A stretch of 64,000 nucleotides of DNA from Brevundimonas albigilva (GTDB lineage: Bacteria; Pseudomonadota; Alphaproteobacteria; Caulobacterales; Caulobacteraceae), in assembly GCF_023503965.1 (NCBI RefSeq), contig NZ_CP097298.1, positions 1,505,001 to 1,569,000 on the forward strand. The letters are read 5' to 3'. The notes under the pieces are model-generated. The model was given only the letters and a program-made list of their open reading frames with translations. It made no database searches and was not told the origin of the DNA. Positions 6,708 to 15,130 of this stretch are shown here, one piece after another; the stretch's first letter is position 1; each line of letters starts with the position of its first letter. The position numbers were made by a program, and so were the translations under genes.

Positions 6708-7709
6708 TCAGTCCTCGATCGTCACCACGATCTTGCCGAGCGCCTGGCGGTCGCCCAGGGCCTTGATGGCGTCGGCGGCCTTTTCCAGGGGGAAGGTCCG
6801 GGACACGCGCGGACGGATCTTGCCGTCGGCGTACATCCGCATCAGCTCGGCCATGTTGGCGGCGTGGGCCTTGGGATCGCGCATCACCGCCGCGCCCCAG
6901 AAGACGCCGATCACCGACACGGACTTCAGCAGGGTCAGGTTCAGCGGCAGGGACGGGATGCCGGCCGGGAAGCCGACGACCAGATAGCGGCCGTTCCAGT
7001 CCATGGCCCGAAGCGCGGGTTCGGCGTAGTCGCCGCCGACCGCGTCATAGACCACGTCGGCGCCGTCGCGGCCGGCGGCCAGCTTGAACTCGCCCGACAG
7101 CTCCTTCTGGGCGGCCTTGTCCATCGGGCCGGAGGGATAGATCAGGCCGTTGTCGGCCCCCAGGTCCAGGGCGAACTCCACCTTGTCGTTGGTCGAGGCG
7201 GCGGCGACCACGCGCGCGCCCATCGCCTTGCCCAGCTCCACCGCCGCGGCCCCGACGCCGCCGGCCGCGCCCAGCACCAGCAGGGTCTCGCCCGGCTGCA
7301 GCTTCGCCCGGTCCTTCAGCGCGTAATAGCTGGTGCCGTAGGTCATGATCAGGGCCGCGGCTTCCTCAAAGCTCATGCCCTCCGGGATCGGCGTCAGGGT
7401 CGCGGCCGGAACCGCCAGCCGCTCGACCAGCCCGCCCCAGCCGGGCACGGCGATGACGCGGTCGCCCTTGAACACGCCCTTGACGCCCTCGCCCACCGCC
7501 TCGACCACGCCGGCGACCTCGGCCCCCGGGGCGAAGGGACGCGGCGGCTTGAACTGGTATTTGTCCTCGATGATCAGGGTGTCGGGATAGTTGATCCCCA
7601 CCGCCTTGACCTCGATCACCACCTCGCCGGCCTTGGGCGTCGGATCGAGGATGTCCTCCACGACCAGGGTGTCGGGACCGCCGGGGGCCTTTGAGAGAAC
7701 GGCGCGCAT
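6708..7709 (-). CDS. NADPH:quinone oxidoreductase, zinc-independent MDR family
   Basis: This is an approximately 333-residue medium-chain dehydrogenase/reductase. It has the N-terminal catalytic domain (VKAVGINYPDTLI, PFAPGAEVAGVVEAVG) and an NADPH Rossmann domain (GETLLVLGAAGGVGAAAVELGKAMGA). The zinc-binding cysteines of alcohol dehydrogenases are absent, as in the quinone oxidoreductase (QOR) branch, which reduces quinones or enones with NADPH. Of two adjacent ATG codons the second (7709) sits at the better distance from AGGAGG. Its 3' end has been duplicated at 5794-5950, and the inserted 204-residue gene abuts its stop. Confidence 0.85.
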   Translation of the reverse strand: MRAVLSKAPGGPDTLVVEDILDPTPKAGEVVIEVKAVGINYPDTLIIEDKYQFKPPRPFAPGAEVAGVVEAVGEGVKGVFKGDRVIAVPGWGGLVERLAVPAATLTPIPEGMSFEEAAALIMTYGTSYYALKDRAKLQPGETLLVLGAAGGVGAAAVELGKAMGARVVAAASTNDKVEFALDLGADNGLIYPSGPMDKAAQKELSGEFKLAAGRDGADVVYDAVGGDYAEPALRAMDWNGRYLVVGFPAGIPSLPLNLTLLKSVSVIGVFWGAAVMRDPKAHAANMAELMRMYADGKIRPRVSRTFPLEKAADAIKALGDRQALGKIVVTIED

Positions 7710-7830
7710 CATTCCTCCTGGGCCATTCGAGGCCGCTGTTGTCCCGCGCCATGGCGCGGCCTTCATGGCGACGCTAAACAGCGCCACGCCCGATTGAAAG
7801 AGGCGACGAGAACAGGCTCAGGACCACGAC

Positions 7831-8699
7831 ATGACCGCCCTCATCCTCCACGGCGGCGCCGGCGCCCGGCGCGAACGCAACTACGACGCCGAGGTCGCGC
7901 ACATGCGCCAGGTGGTCGAGGTCATGAAGGCGCGGCTGGAGGCGGGCGACAGCGCCCTGGACGTGGCGACGGCCGCGGTCGTCCTGCTGGAGGATTCGGG
8001 CCTCTATGTCGCGGGCAAGGGCGCTTCGCCCAACCTGGCCGGCGCCTATGAGCTGGACGCGTCAATCATGGACGGAGCGACGCGGCGGGCCGGGGCGGTG
8101 GCGGCCCTGCAGGGCTTCCGCAATCCGGTCCTGGCCGCCCGCGCGGTGATGGAGCGGACGCCGCACGTCATGCTGGCGGGCGAGGGCGCGGCCCTGTTCG
8201 CCCACGACCAGGGGCTGGAGCCGATCGCCGACGAGGCCGCCTGGTTCACCCACGCCGGCCAAGGCGAGGACAATCATCCGCCCGGAACCCTGAGCCACGG
8301 CACGGTCGGCTGCTGCGTGCTGGACGCGCAGGGGCGGCTGGCGGCGGCGACCTCCACCGCCGGCGTCTTCGGCAAGATGCCGGGACGGGTGGGCGACACC
8401 CCCCTGCCCGCGGCGGGAACCTGGGCCGACGCGCGCGTGGCCGCCAGCGGCACCGGCCAGGGCGAATATTTCATCCGCGTGGCCGCAACGGCCCAGGTCG
8501 GCTGGCGCGTCGGAACGGGCCAGACCCTGGCCCAGGCGACCCAGGCCGTGATCGACGACATCGGCGCGGTGGGCGGCGACGGGGCCTGATCGCCCTGGAC
8601 GCCCAGGGAAACATCGCCGCCCCCTTCAACAGCCAGGGCATGAAGCGCGCCTGGCTGACCCCGGCCGGCGAGATCGAGGTGGAGGTTTTCGGCCGCTGA
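7831..8699 (+). CDS. Isoaspartyl peptidase/L-asparaginase (Ntn hydrolase), frameshifted near its end
   Basis: The N-terminus has LILHGGAG, and the autocleavage site SHGTVGCCVLD is near residue 155, where Thr becomes the nucleophile after self-processing into alpha and beta chains. STAGVFGKMPGRVGDTPL is the conserved substrate-binding segment. The enzyme hydrolyses isoaspartyl dipeptides and asparagine in the cytoplasm. In the given sequence the frame stops at 8587-8589 after GAVGGDGA. One extra G in the preceding G-run restores the conserved tail LIALDAQGNIAAPFNSQGMKRAW, ending at 8697-8699. The coordinates include that tail. Confidence 0.85.
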
Positions 8700-8732
8700 G
8701 CCCCCGGCCAATCCCGCATCGTCATTGCGGTT

Positions 8733-8751
8733 GATTATGATAATCGTTCGC
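8733..8751 (+). promoter_or_regulatory. Fur box upstream of the TonB receptor
   Basis: GATTATGATAATCGTTCGC matches the 19-bp Fur consensus (GATAATGATAATCATTATC) at most positions of the left half and centre. It lies 39 bases before the receptor start, where Fur would block the promoter. Iron repression is inferred. Confidence 0.7.
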
Positions 8752-8789
8752 ATTAAAGCGCCGCTATTGTTTTCAGCGGGGCTTTCACC

Positions 8790-10991
8790 ATGCGTAGCCG
8801 TCTTCTTCTCTCCACCGCCGTCGCCGGCCTGGCCTCGACCCTGATCGCCCAGCCGGGGCGCGCCGAGACGGCGGACCAGACGGCCGCCCAGCTGGATCCC
8901 GTCGTGGTCCTGGCCACCCGGTCCGAGCGCCGGGCCGGCGACACGCCGGCGACCGTCAGCGTCATCACCGACGCCCAGATCCAGGCGATGCTGGCGACCG
9001 ACATCAAGGACCTGATCCGCTACGAGCCCGGCGTCAGCGTCCCGACCAGCCCGGCCCGCTTCAGCCTGGCGCTGTCGGGCGCCGGCCGCGACGGAAACGC
9101 CGGCTTCACCATCCGGGGCATGGGCGGCGACCGGGTGCTGATCGTCAACGACGGCGTCCGCCTGCCCGGCGGCTTCTCCTTCGGCGCCCAGGCGGTGGGA
9201 CGCGGCGGCTACAACGACCTGGACCTGGTCAAGTCGGTCGAAATCCTGCGCGGCCCGGCCTCGGCCCTCTACGGCTCGGACGGCGTCGCCGGCGCGGTGG
9301 CCTTCACCACCAAGGATCCGGTCGATTTCCTGACTGACGGCCAGGCCTTCGGCGCGCAGGGCCGCGTCGCCTACAACTCGGCCGACGAGGGCTGGACCGA
9401 GGGCCTGGCGCTGGCCGGTCGCAGCGGCTCGCTGTCGGGCCTGCTGGCCTACACCCGCCGCGACAGCCAGGAGACCGAAAACCAGGGCGAGGTCGGCGGC
9501 GTGGGCGCGGCCCGCACCCAGCCCAATCCGCAGGATTTCGGCTCCAACGCCGTCCTGGGCAAGCTGGTGTGGGAGGCCTCGCCCCGCCACACTCTGCGCC
9601 TGACCTACGACCACCTGGATTCCGAGATGGACGGCGAGGCGCTGAGCAGCCTGTCGGCGACGACCCTGGCGGTGACGGCCCATGACGAGACCCAGCGCGA
9701 CCGGGTCAGCCTGGACTGGCGCTTCACCGACATCGCCGGCCTGGATGACGGCTCGATCTCGGCCTACTGGCAGGATGCGACGACGCGGCAGGTCACCTAC
9801 GAGGATCGCGCGACCCTGGCCGACCGCGAACGGGACGTCACCTTCGACAACACGGTTTACGGCGTGGCGGGCCAGGGGGCGAAAACCTTCGGCTCCGAGG
9901 CCGCGCGCCACCGCGTGACCTTCGGCGGCGACTGGTCCCTGACGACCCAGGAGGGCCTGCGCGACGGCGTGACGCCTCCGGTGGGCGAGCCCTTCCCCGC
10001 CCGCCCCTTCCCCAAGACCGAATACCAGCTGGCCGGCCTGTTCGTTCAGGACGAGATCGCGTTGCTGGACGGCGCGCTGAGCATCATTCCGTCGGTGCGG
10101 TACGACTGGTACGACCTCGACCCGCAGCCCGACGCCCTGTTTCCGGCCGCGGCGGAGGGTCAGAGCGACGACCACATCTCGCCCAAGCTGGGGGTGGTCT
10201 ATTGGCCGCACCCGCGCTTCGGCGTCTTCGCCAACTACGCCGAGGGCTTCCGGGCGCCGTCGCCGATGCAGGTGAACAACTATTTCGCCAATCCGGTCTT
10301 CGGCTATGAGTCCATCCCCAACCCCGACCTGGAACCCGAGACCAGCGACAGCTTCGAGGGCGGGGTCCGGTTCCGCGACATCGCGGCCTTCGGCGGCGTG
10401 GCCCGGCTGCAGGCGACCGCCTTCGCCAGCAACTACGACAACTTCATCGAACAGGTGGTGGTGTCGGGCTCGGGCGTGCCCGGCGTCGATCCGCTGATCT
10501 ACCAGTACGTCAACCTGACCGAGGTGGAGATCCGCGGCCTGGAGGCGCGCGGCGACATCGACTGGGACAACGGCCTGGGCCTGATCGTCTCGGCCGCCTA
10601 CGCCGAAGGCGACCAGCGCACCGACGGCGCACGCACCGACCTGCCCAGCGTCGATCCGGTCAAGCTGGTGGCCGGCCTGAACTACGCCGCGCCGTCGGGC
10701 GTCTGGGGCGGTTCGGCCGTCGTGACCTGGTCGGGCAAGAAGGATCAGGCGACCTACAACCTGCCGTGCGCCGCCGCCTGCTATCTGGGCGACAGCTTCA
10801 CCCTGCTGGACCTGACCGCCTACTGGAACGTGACAGAGCGGGCCACGCTGCGCGCAGGGGTGTTCAACGTCTTCGACGAAAAGTACGCCTGGTGGAGCGA
10901 CATCCAGGGCCTGTCGGCGACCTCGACCGTCAGGGACGCCTACACCCAGCCGGGCCGGAACTTCGGCGTGTCGCTGAGCCTGCGCCTGTGA
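8790..10991 (+). CDS. TonB-dependent outer membrane receptor, haem/haemoglobin type
   Basis: The 733-residue protein has a signal peptide (MRSRLLLSTAVAGLASTLIA). An N-terminal plug domain (TPATVSVITDAQIQ, TIRGMGGDRVLIVNDGVRLPGG, EILRGPASALYGSDGVAGAVAF) is followed by a beta-barrel with NYAEGFRAPSPMQVNNYF, EPETSDSFEGGVR and a terminal aromatic strand FGVSLSLRL. The FRAP box and EPE motif are typical of haem/haemoglobin and transferrin receptors of the HmuR/HutA group. It imports an iron source into the periplasm using TonB-ExbBD energy. Iron regulation is supported by the Fur box, and the partner is the DUF6607 gene immediately downstream. Confidence 0.85.
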   Translation: MRSRLLLSTAVAGLASTLIAQPGRAETADQTAAQLDPVVVLATRSERRAGDTPATVSVITDAQIQAMLATDIKDLIRYEPGVSVPTSPARFSLALSGAGRDGNAGFTIRGMGGDRVLIVNDGVRLPGGFSFGAQAVGRGGYNDLDLVKSVEILRGPASALYGSDGVAGAVAFTTKDPVDFLTDGQAFGAQGRVAYNSADEGWTEGLALAGRSGSLSGLLAYTRRDSQETENQGEVGGVGAARTQPNPQDFGSNAVLGKLVWEASPRHTLRLTYDHLDSEMDGEALSSLSATTLAVTAHDETQRDRVSLDWRFTDIAGLDDGSISAYWQDATTRQVTYEDRATLADRERDVTFDNTVYGVAGQGAKTFGSEAARHRVTFGGDWSLTTQEGLRDGVTPPVGEPFPARPFPKTEYQLAGLFVQDEIALLDGALSIIPSVRYDWYDLDPQPDALFPAAAEGQSDDHISPKLGVVYWPHPRFGVFANYAEGFRAPSPMQVNNYFANPVFGYESIPNPDLEPETSDSFEGGVRFRDIAAFGGVARLQATAFASNYDNFIEQVVVSGSGVPGVDPLIYQYVNLTEVEIRGLEARGDIDWDNGLGLIVSAAYAEGDQRTDGARTDLPSVDPVKLVAGLNYAAPSGVWGGSAVVTWSGKKDQATYNLPCAAACYLGDSFTLLDLTAYWNVTERATLRAGVFNVFDEKYAWWSDIQGLSATSTVRDAYTQPGRNFGVSLSLRL

Positions 10992-11041
10992 TGTCCCAGT
11001 TGCCGTCCCATCCCGCCCCCAAGACCCGGAAAACCCCGCCC

Positions 11042-12031
11042 ATGCGCGCCATCCTCATCGCCGCCGCCCTGCTGACCGGCGTCGCGCCGGCCGCCCTGGC
11101 CCAGTCGGCCTCCCCGGCTCCGGCCCAGGCTGCGGCGCCTCCCGCCGCGCCCGCCGGCGCCTTCGAGCGCGACCGCCAGTCGATCCTGGCCCAGGCCGGC
11201 CAGTACCGCGTCCACTTCGACATGCGCGAGAACGTCAGCTTCCGCGCCGACTACGACCCGCTGGAGGAAAAGCTGTCGGGCGGCAGCGAGATCGTGCGTG
11301 TGGTCCATGACCAGGGCGACCGCATCAGCCTGCAGCACATCCTGGTGATGGAGCACGACGGCCAGTCCATCGTGGTCAAGCACTGGCGCCAGGACTGGGC
11401 CTACCAGCCCGAGGCCGTCCTGACCTACGCCGGGCCGAACCAGTGGACCCTGACCCCCGTTCCCGCCGACCAGCGCCAAGGCGCCTGGTCCCAGACCGTG
11501 TGGCAGACCGACGATTCGCCCCGCTATGGCGGGGTCGGCCGCTGGACCTACGACAACGGCCTGGCCGCCTGGACCTCGGACGCGACCTGGCGGCCGCTGG
11601 CGCGGCGCGACGCGGTGCGCAACCCCGTCTATGACCGCTACCTGGGGACCAACCGCCACATCCTGAAGCCCGACGGCTGGGTGCACATCCAGGACAACAT
11701 GAAGATGTCGGGCCGGGACGGCGGCGAGCCGATCGCCATCGTCCAGGAAGACGTCATCAACACCTACGACCGCTCCAGCGCCTATTCGCCCAAGCCGGGC
11801 GACGACTACTGGGCCGCGACCAAGGCCTATTGGGCGGCGATCCGCGACCAGTGGGACGCCGTGATCGCGCGCGACGGCGGCGTGCGCCTGGCCGAAGAGG
11901 GCGAGACCGGCGCGGTCACCGGCGCGCCCCTGATGGACCTGGCCCAGCAGATGGCCGACGGCGAGATCGCCGAGGGCGACGCCATCGCCCGGGGCCGCGC
12001 CGTCATCCTGGAGGCGACGGCCGCGCGCTGA
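11042..12031 (+). CDS. DUF6607 family exported protein
   Basis: A signal peptide MRAILIAAALLTGVAPAALA is followed by an Ala/Pro linker and a conserved body (FERDRQSILAQAGQYRVHFDMRENVSF, YRWDNG-like and WQTDDSPRYGG segments, GWVHIQDNMKM). This matches the DUF6607 family as I know it, which usually accompanies TonB receptors for haem-type iron. An alternative ATG at 10991 overlaps the receptor's TGA (TGATG) and would add 17 residues before the signal peptide, so coupling is possible. It likely works in the same Fur-controlled operon. The biochemical role is unknown. Confidence 0.75.
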   Translation: MRAILIAAALLTGVAPAALAQSASPAPAQAAAPPAAPAGAFERDRQSILAQAGQYRVHFDMRENVSFRADYDPLEEKLSGGSEIVRVVHDQGDRISLQHILVMEHDGQSIVVKHWRQDWAYQPEAVLTYAGPNQWTLTPVPADQRQGAWSQTVWQTDDSPRYGGVGRWTYDNGLAAWTSDATWRPLARRDAVRNPVYDRYLGTNRHILKPDGWVHIQDNMKMSGRDGGEPIAIVQEDVINTYDRSSAYSPKPGDDYWAATKAYWAAIRDQWDAVIARDGGVRLAEEGETGAVTGAPLMDLAQQMADGEIAEGDAIARGRAVILEATAAR

Positions 12032-12045
12032 GCCTCAGACGGGGC

Positions 12046-12870
12046 TCAGACGGCCAGGCACACCACCTGGGCCACGCGCAGGTCGCGGCGCAGGCGGTCC
12101 GAGACCTGGCCGTAGTCGTCCACGGTGATGGACTGGCCCTTGGCGGCCTCGTCGGCCCGCTGTTCCCCGCGAATGGCGGGCCCGAACGATTCCGGGGCGG
12201 TGGTGTAGATCCGGCCCCGGCGCGGCGCCTCGGCCAGGGTGACGCCGATCACCCGCCCGCGCGAATCCAGCGCCGGGGCGCCCGACAGGCCCGACAGCGT
12301 GCCCTCCAGCCCGTTGGTGCGGCCTACCTCGGCCCAGGCCAGGACCGGCTCGTCGTGGGCGTCGCGGCCCGAGACCTTCAGCGTCTCGCGGCCCAGCAGG
12401 CGCGTGGCGACCTCGCCCGGCCGCCCCTGTGGAAAGCCCGGATGATAGGCGCGCTGCCCCTTCCTCAGCGGCGCCTCGGCGGCGACCGGCAGGGCCGTCG
12501 GGCCGCCGTCGGTCAGCAGCAGCGCCACGTCCGCGCGCGGCGCCAGGCGCACGTCGGCGGCGACCGCGCGCCCCCCGCCGATCACCAGCGCCGGACGCCG
12601 ACAGCCCTCGACCACATGGCGCGCCGTGACCCAGCGGCCCCGCCCGGCGATGGAGAAGGCCGTGCCGGCCGTCGGCTTGAACGGCGTGTCCGGCGCATCG
12701 ACCGTGACCGTGGCGTCGAAGGGGGTGATGGGTCCCAGAAGCGCGCCCTCCCCGTCCTCGGGCGGGGCCGGCGGGGCGTCGGCGTTCTCGCGCCGGCTCA
12801 GCGACACCGCCAGCAGCACCCCGACCACCGCGGCGTAGATGGTCCAGTCCGGCAGACGGGGAAATTGCAT
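12046..12870 (-). CDS. Membrane-anchored trypsin-like serine protease
   Basis: A single N-terminal membrane segment (WTIYAAVVGVLLAVSLS) is followed by a Pro/acid-rich linker and a chymotrypsin-fold domain. The triad is visible: His in WVTARHVVEG, Asp in RADVALLLTD, and Ser in GLSGAPALDSRG. There is no PDZ domain, so it is not a classical DegP. It probably acts at the periplasmic face of the inner membrane. It lies 4 bases downstream of the DUF350 gene, forming a two-gene operon, which suggests a working link between the protease and that membrane protein. Confidence 0.8.
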   Translation of the reverse strand: MQFPRLPDWTIYAAVVGVLLAVSLSRRENADAPPAPPEDGEGALLGPITPFDATVTVDAPDTPFKPTAGTAFSIAGRGRWVTARHVVEGCRRPALVIGGGRAVAADVRLAPRADVALLLTDGGPTALPVAAEAPLRKGQRAYHPGFPQGRPGEVATRLLGRETLKVSGRDAHDEPVLAWAEVGRTNGLEGTLSGLSGAPALDSRGRVIGVTLAEAPRRGRIYTTAPESFGPAIRGEQRADEAAKGQSITVDDYGQVSDRLRRDLRVAQVVCLAV

Positions 12871-12874
12871 GGCG

Positions 12875-13315
12875 TCAGCCCGTCAGGGCGGCCGACAGCA
12901 CCACCGCCGTCGCCAGCTTGGCCCCGACCAGCACGATGGCGGCCGACATCTGCCCGTCCTTGATGCGCTGCGGCAGGCCCGTCAGCAGCAGGTCCACCAC
13001 GCGGAAGCACAGCAGCTGCAGCACCAGGGTCGCCACCCCCCAGATGGCGATGTCGCGCACCGAGGTCGAGACCGACAGGCTGACCGCCAGCGGAATGGCC
13101 AGGCCCAGCAGCACGCCCGCGAAGGCCAGGGCGGCCGCCGGATTGCCGTCGCGGATCAGCGCGACCTCCTTCCACGGCGTCATCAGCGCATAGACCGTCG
13201 CCCCCGCCGCCAGCAGCAGCAGGGTCACCACCAGGTGCATCACCATGACCGGGAATCCGGAGGCGAAGGCCTGCACCTCGGCGCTGGTCAGGACGTTGGA
13301 CAGGGACGGATCCAT
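12875..13315 (-). CDS. DUF350 family inner membrane protein
   Basis: The 146-residue protein has four predicted membrane helices in the DUF350 arrangement: VMHLVVTLLLLAAGATVYALM, then a short loop WKEVALIRDGNPAAAL, then LAFAGVLLGLAIPLAVSLS, VRDIAIWGVATLVLQLL and VLVGAKLATAVVLSAA. The DG-NPAAA loop motif is characteristic of the family (YjfL-like). The function of the family is not settled. Co-transcribed with the downstream membrane-anchored protease. Confidence 0.85.
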   Translation of the reverse strand: MDPSLSNVLTSAEVQAFASGFPVMVMHLVVTLLLLAAGATVYALMTPWKEVALIRDGNPAAALAFAGVLLGLAIPLAVSLSVSTSVRDIAIWGVATLVLQLLCFRVVDLLLTGLPQRIKDGQMSAAIVLVGAKLATAVVLSAALTG

Positions 13316-13398
13316 ACCCCGACGCCTTGCCCCATTGACGCCCCAATCCGCAAGCGCTGGGCGGCCACACCTGGTGACGAAAGATTACAGTCGACGCC

Positions 13399-14559
13399 CT
13401 ACGCCGCCGCCTGCTCGGCCTTCCTCAGCGCCGACGCCCGGATCTTTTCGCTCTCGCTCTTCAGCTGGCCGCAGGCGGCCAGGATGTCGCGGCCGCGGGG
13501 GGTGCGGATGGGGCTGGCGTAGCCGGCCTTGTTCAGGATGGCGGCGAAGCGTTCGATCGTCTTCCAGTCCGAGCACTGATAGTCGGTGCCGGGCCAAGGG
13601 TTGAAGGGGATCAGGTTGACCTTGGCCGGGATGCCCTCGATCAGCTTGAGCAGGGCGCGCGCCTCCTCGGGGCTGTCGTTGACGCCCTTCAGCATGACGT
13701 ATTCGAACGTCACCCGGCGCGCGTTCGACAGGCCGGGATAGGCGCGGATGGCGGCCATCAGCTGGTCCAGCGGATACTTCTTGTTCAGCGGCACCAGCAC
13801 GTCACGCAGGGCGTCGTTGGTGGCGTGCAGGCTGATGGCCAGCATGGCCGCCGTGCGGTCGCCCAGGGCCTGGAGCTGGGGCACGACGCCCGAGGTCGAG
13901 ACCGTGATCCGGCGGCGCGACAGGGCGATGCCCTCGTTGTCGCTGATGATGTCGATGGCGTCCGACACATGGTCCAGATTGTAGAGCGGCTCGCCCATGC
14001 CCATGAAGACGATGTTGGACAGGCGGCGGTCTTCCTTGGGCGACGGCCATTCCTCCAGGTCGTCGCGGGCCACCTGGACCTGGGCCACGATCTCGGCGGC
14101 GGTCAGGTTGCGCACCAGCTTCTGGGTGCCGGTGTGGCAGAAGGTGCAGTTCAGGGTGCAGCCGACCTGGGACGACACGCACAGGGCGCCGGCGCGGCCC
14201 ACGTCGGGGATATAGACGGTCTCGATCTCGATGCCCGGCGCGGTGCGGATCAGCCACTTGCGGGTGCCGTCCTTGGACACCTGGCGCTCGACCACCTCGG
14301 GGCGGGCCAGGGTGAAGTGCTCGGCCAGTTTGGCCTGCATCTCCTTGGCGACGTTGCTCATCGCCGCAAAGTCGGTGACGCCGTAGTGGTGGATCCAGCC
14401 CCACACCTGGCTGGCGCGCATCCTGGCCTTCTCCGGCGGGCAGACGCCGGCGTCGATCAGGGCCTGGCGCAGTCCCTCGCGCGTCAGGCCGCTGAGGTTG
14501 ACGGGCGCCGGTGCGGCGGGGGCGTTCGAGACGCGCGAAAGGTCGAGCGTGATGCTCAA
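13399..14559 (-). CDS. rlmN: 23S rRNA (adenine-2503-C2)/tRNA methyltransferase RlmN
   Basis: This is a 386-residue radical SAM enzyme. The N-terminal helical domain ([24 protein letters not shown]) is followed by the cluster-binding [13 protein letters not shown] (CxxxCxxC). Then come [22 protein letters not shown] and the C-terminal [14 protein letters not shown] near the second catalytic Cys (ILAACGQL). It methylates C2 of A2503 in 23S rRNA and of A37 in some tRNAs through a methyl-cysteine intermediate. Start at the ATG that gives [12 protein letters not shown]. Full family length, intact frame. Confidence 0.95.
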   Translation of the reverse strand: MSITLDLSRVSNAPAAPAPVNLSGLTREGLRQALIDAGVCPPEKARMRASQVWGWIHHYGVTDFAAMSNVAKEMQAKLAEHFTLARPEVVERQVSKDGTRKWLIRTAPGIEIETVYIPDVGRAGALCVSSQVGCTLNCTFCHTGTQKLVRNLTAAEIVAQVQVARDDLEEWPSPKEDRRLSNIVFMGMGEPLYNLDHVSDAIDIISDNEGIALSRRRITVSTSGVVPQLQALGDRTAAMLAISLHATNDALRDVLVPLNKKYPLDQLMAAIRAYPGLSNARRVTFEYVMLKGVNDSPEEARALLKLIEGIPAKVNLIPFNPWPGTDYQCSDWKTIERFAAILNKAGYASPIRTPRGRDILAACGQLKSESEKIRASALRKAEQAAA

Positions 14560-14635
14560 GGCGGCGATCCTGCGTGAGGTTGAGCCGCCCTATATAGCAC
14601 GGATCCCGGCGATTGCATGGCCGGGGGCGAGGGGT

Positions 14636-14697
14636 AGGGCTTAGGACGCTCCCCCAAGCCCTAAGTCCTAAGCCCTAAGCCCTAAGCCCTAAGCCCT
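14636..14697. repeat. Heptanucleotide tandem repeat AAGCCCT (x6) with an inverted partner
   Basis: Six tandem units lie at 14656-14697 (five exact AAGCCCT, one AAGTCCT). AGGGCTTAGGAC at 14636-14647 is the exact reverse complement of 14665-14676, so the transcript can fold into a 12-bp stem with a 17-nt loop. It fills the gap between the DUF6356 stop and the rlmN start. The copy number is likely variable through slippage. Confidence 0.8.
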
Positions 14698-14698
14698 C

Positions 14699-14998
14699 CT
14701 ACAGCCCCACGTCCCAGACGCCCGCGTCGCGCATCCGGGTTTCGCGCGCCTCTTCGGCGCGGCCGCCCATGTCGCGGGCCATGCCGCGGATGGCCGTGGA
14801 GACGGTCGCCTTGTGCACGCCGGGGACCAGGGCGTGGGCGAAGGCGGCGCCGGCCAGGCCCAGGAGCCTGAACCCGAAGCCGGCCGAGGCGGCGAAATGC
14901 TCCAGATAGCTCTCGCCCACCTCGCGCGGGTGATCGCGGAACAGCCGGTCGAACGGCGTGGACCCCGGGCGGTCGCGGTCGGGCAGGATCTGGGTCAT
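14699..14998 (-). CDS. DUF6356 family protein
   Basis: This is a 99-residue protein. The family pattern FRDHPREVGESYLEHFAASAGFGFRLLGLAGAAFAHALVP is visible: an HPxxVGExYLEH motif followed by one or two hydrophobic helices. A charged tail (MARDMGGRAEEARETRMRDAG) follows. Homologues occur in sphingomonads and Caulobacteraceae and have no known role. Likely membrane-associated. Confidence 0.7.
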   Translation of the reverse strand: MTQILPDRDRPGSTPFDRLFRDHPREVGESYLEHFAASAGFGFRLLGLAGAAFAHALVPGVHKATVSTAIRGMARDMGGRAEEARETRMRDAGVWDVGL

Positions 14999-15130
14999 GC
15001 AGGCGGCCTCCGGATGGGTCGCGCCATGGTCGCGTCGATGGCCGATGGAGGCAAGCCCGCAAACGCGCCGCGCCCCATCGTCATGCGGGACTTCCCGCGC
15101 TAGGGTCGCGGTTCGAACAAGGGAACGTCC

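Noticed and set aside
8274..10211. 645-codon open frame on the minus strand across the TonB receptor gene
   Set aside because: It is antisense to a gene with a signal peptide, plug and barrel motifs. Long antisense frames are expected at about 70% GC, and its product is low-complexity Arg/Gly/Ala without domains.
14656..14697. CRISPR-like or telomere-like repeat
   Set aside because: The units are contiguous 7-mers without spacers, so it is a simple tandem repeat.
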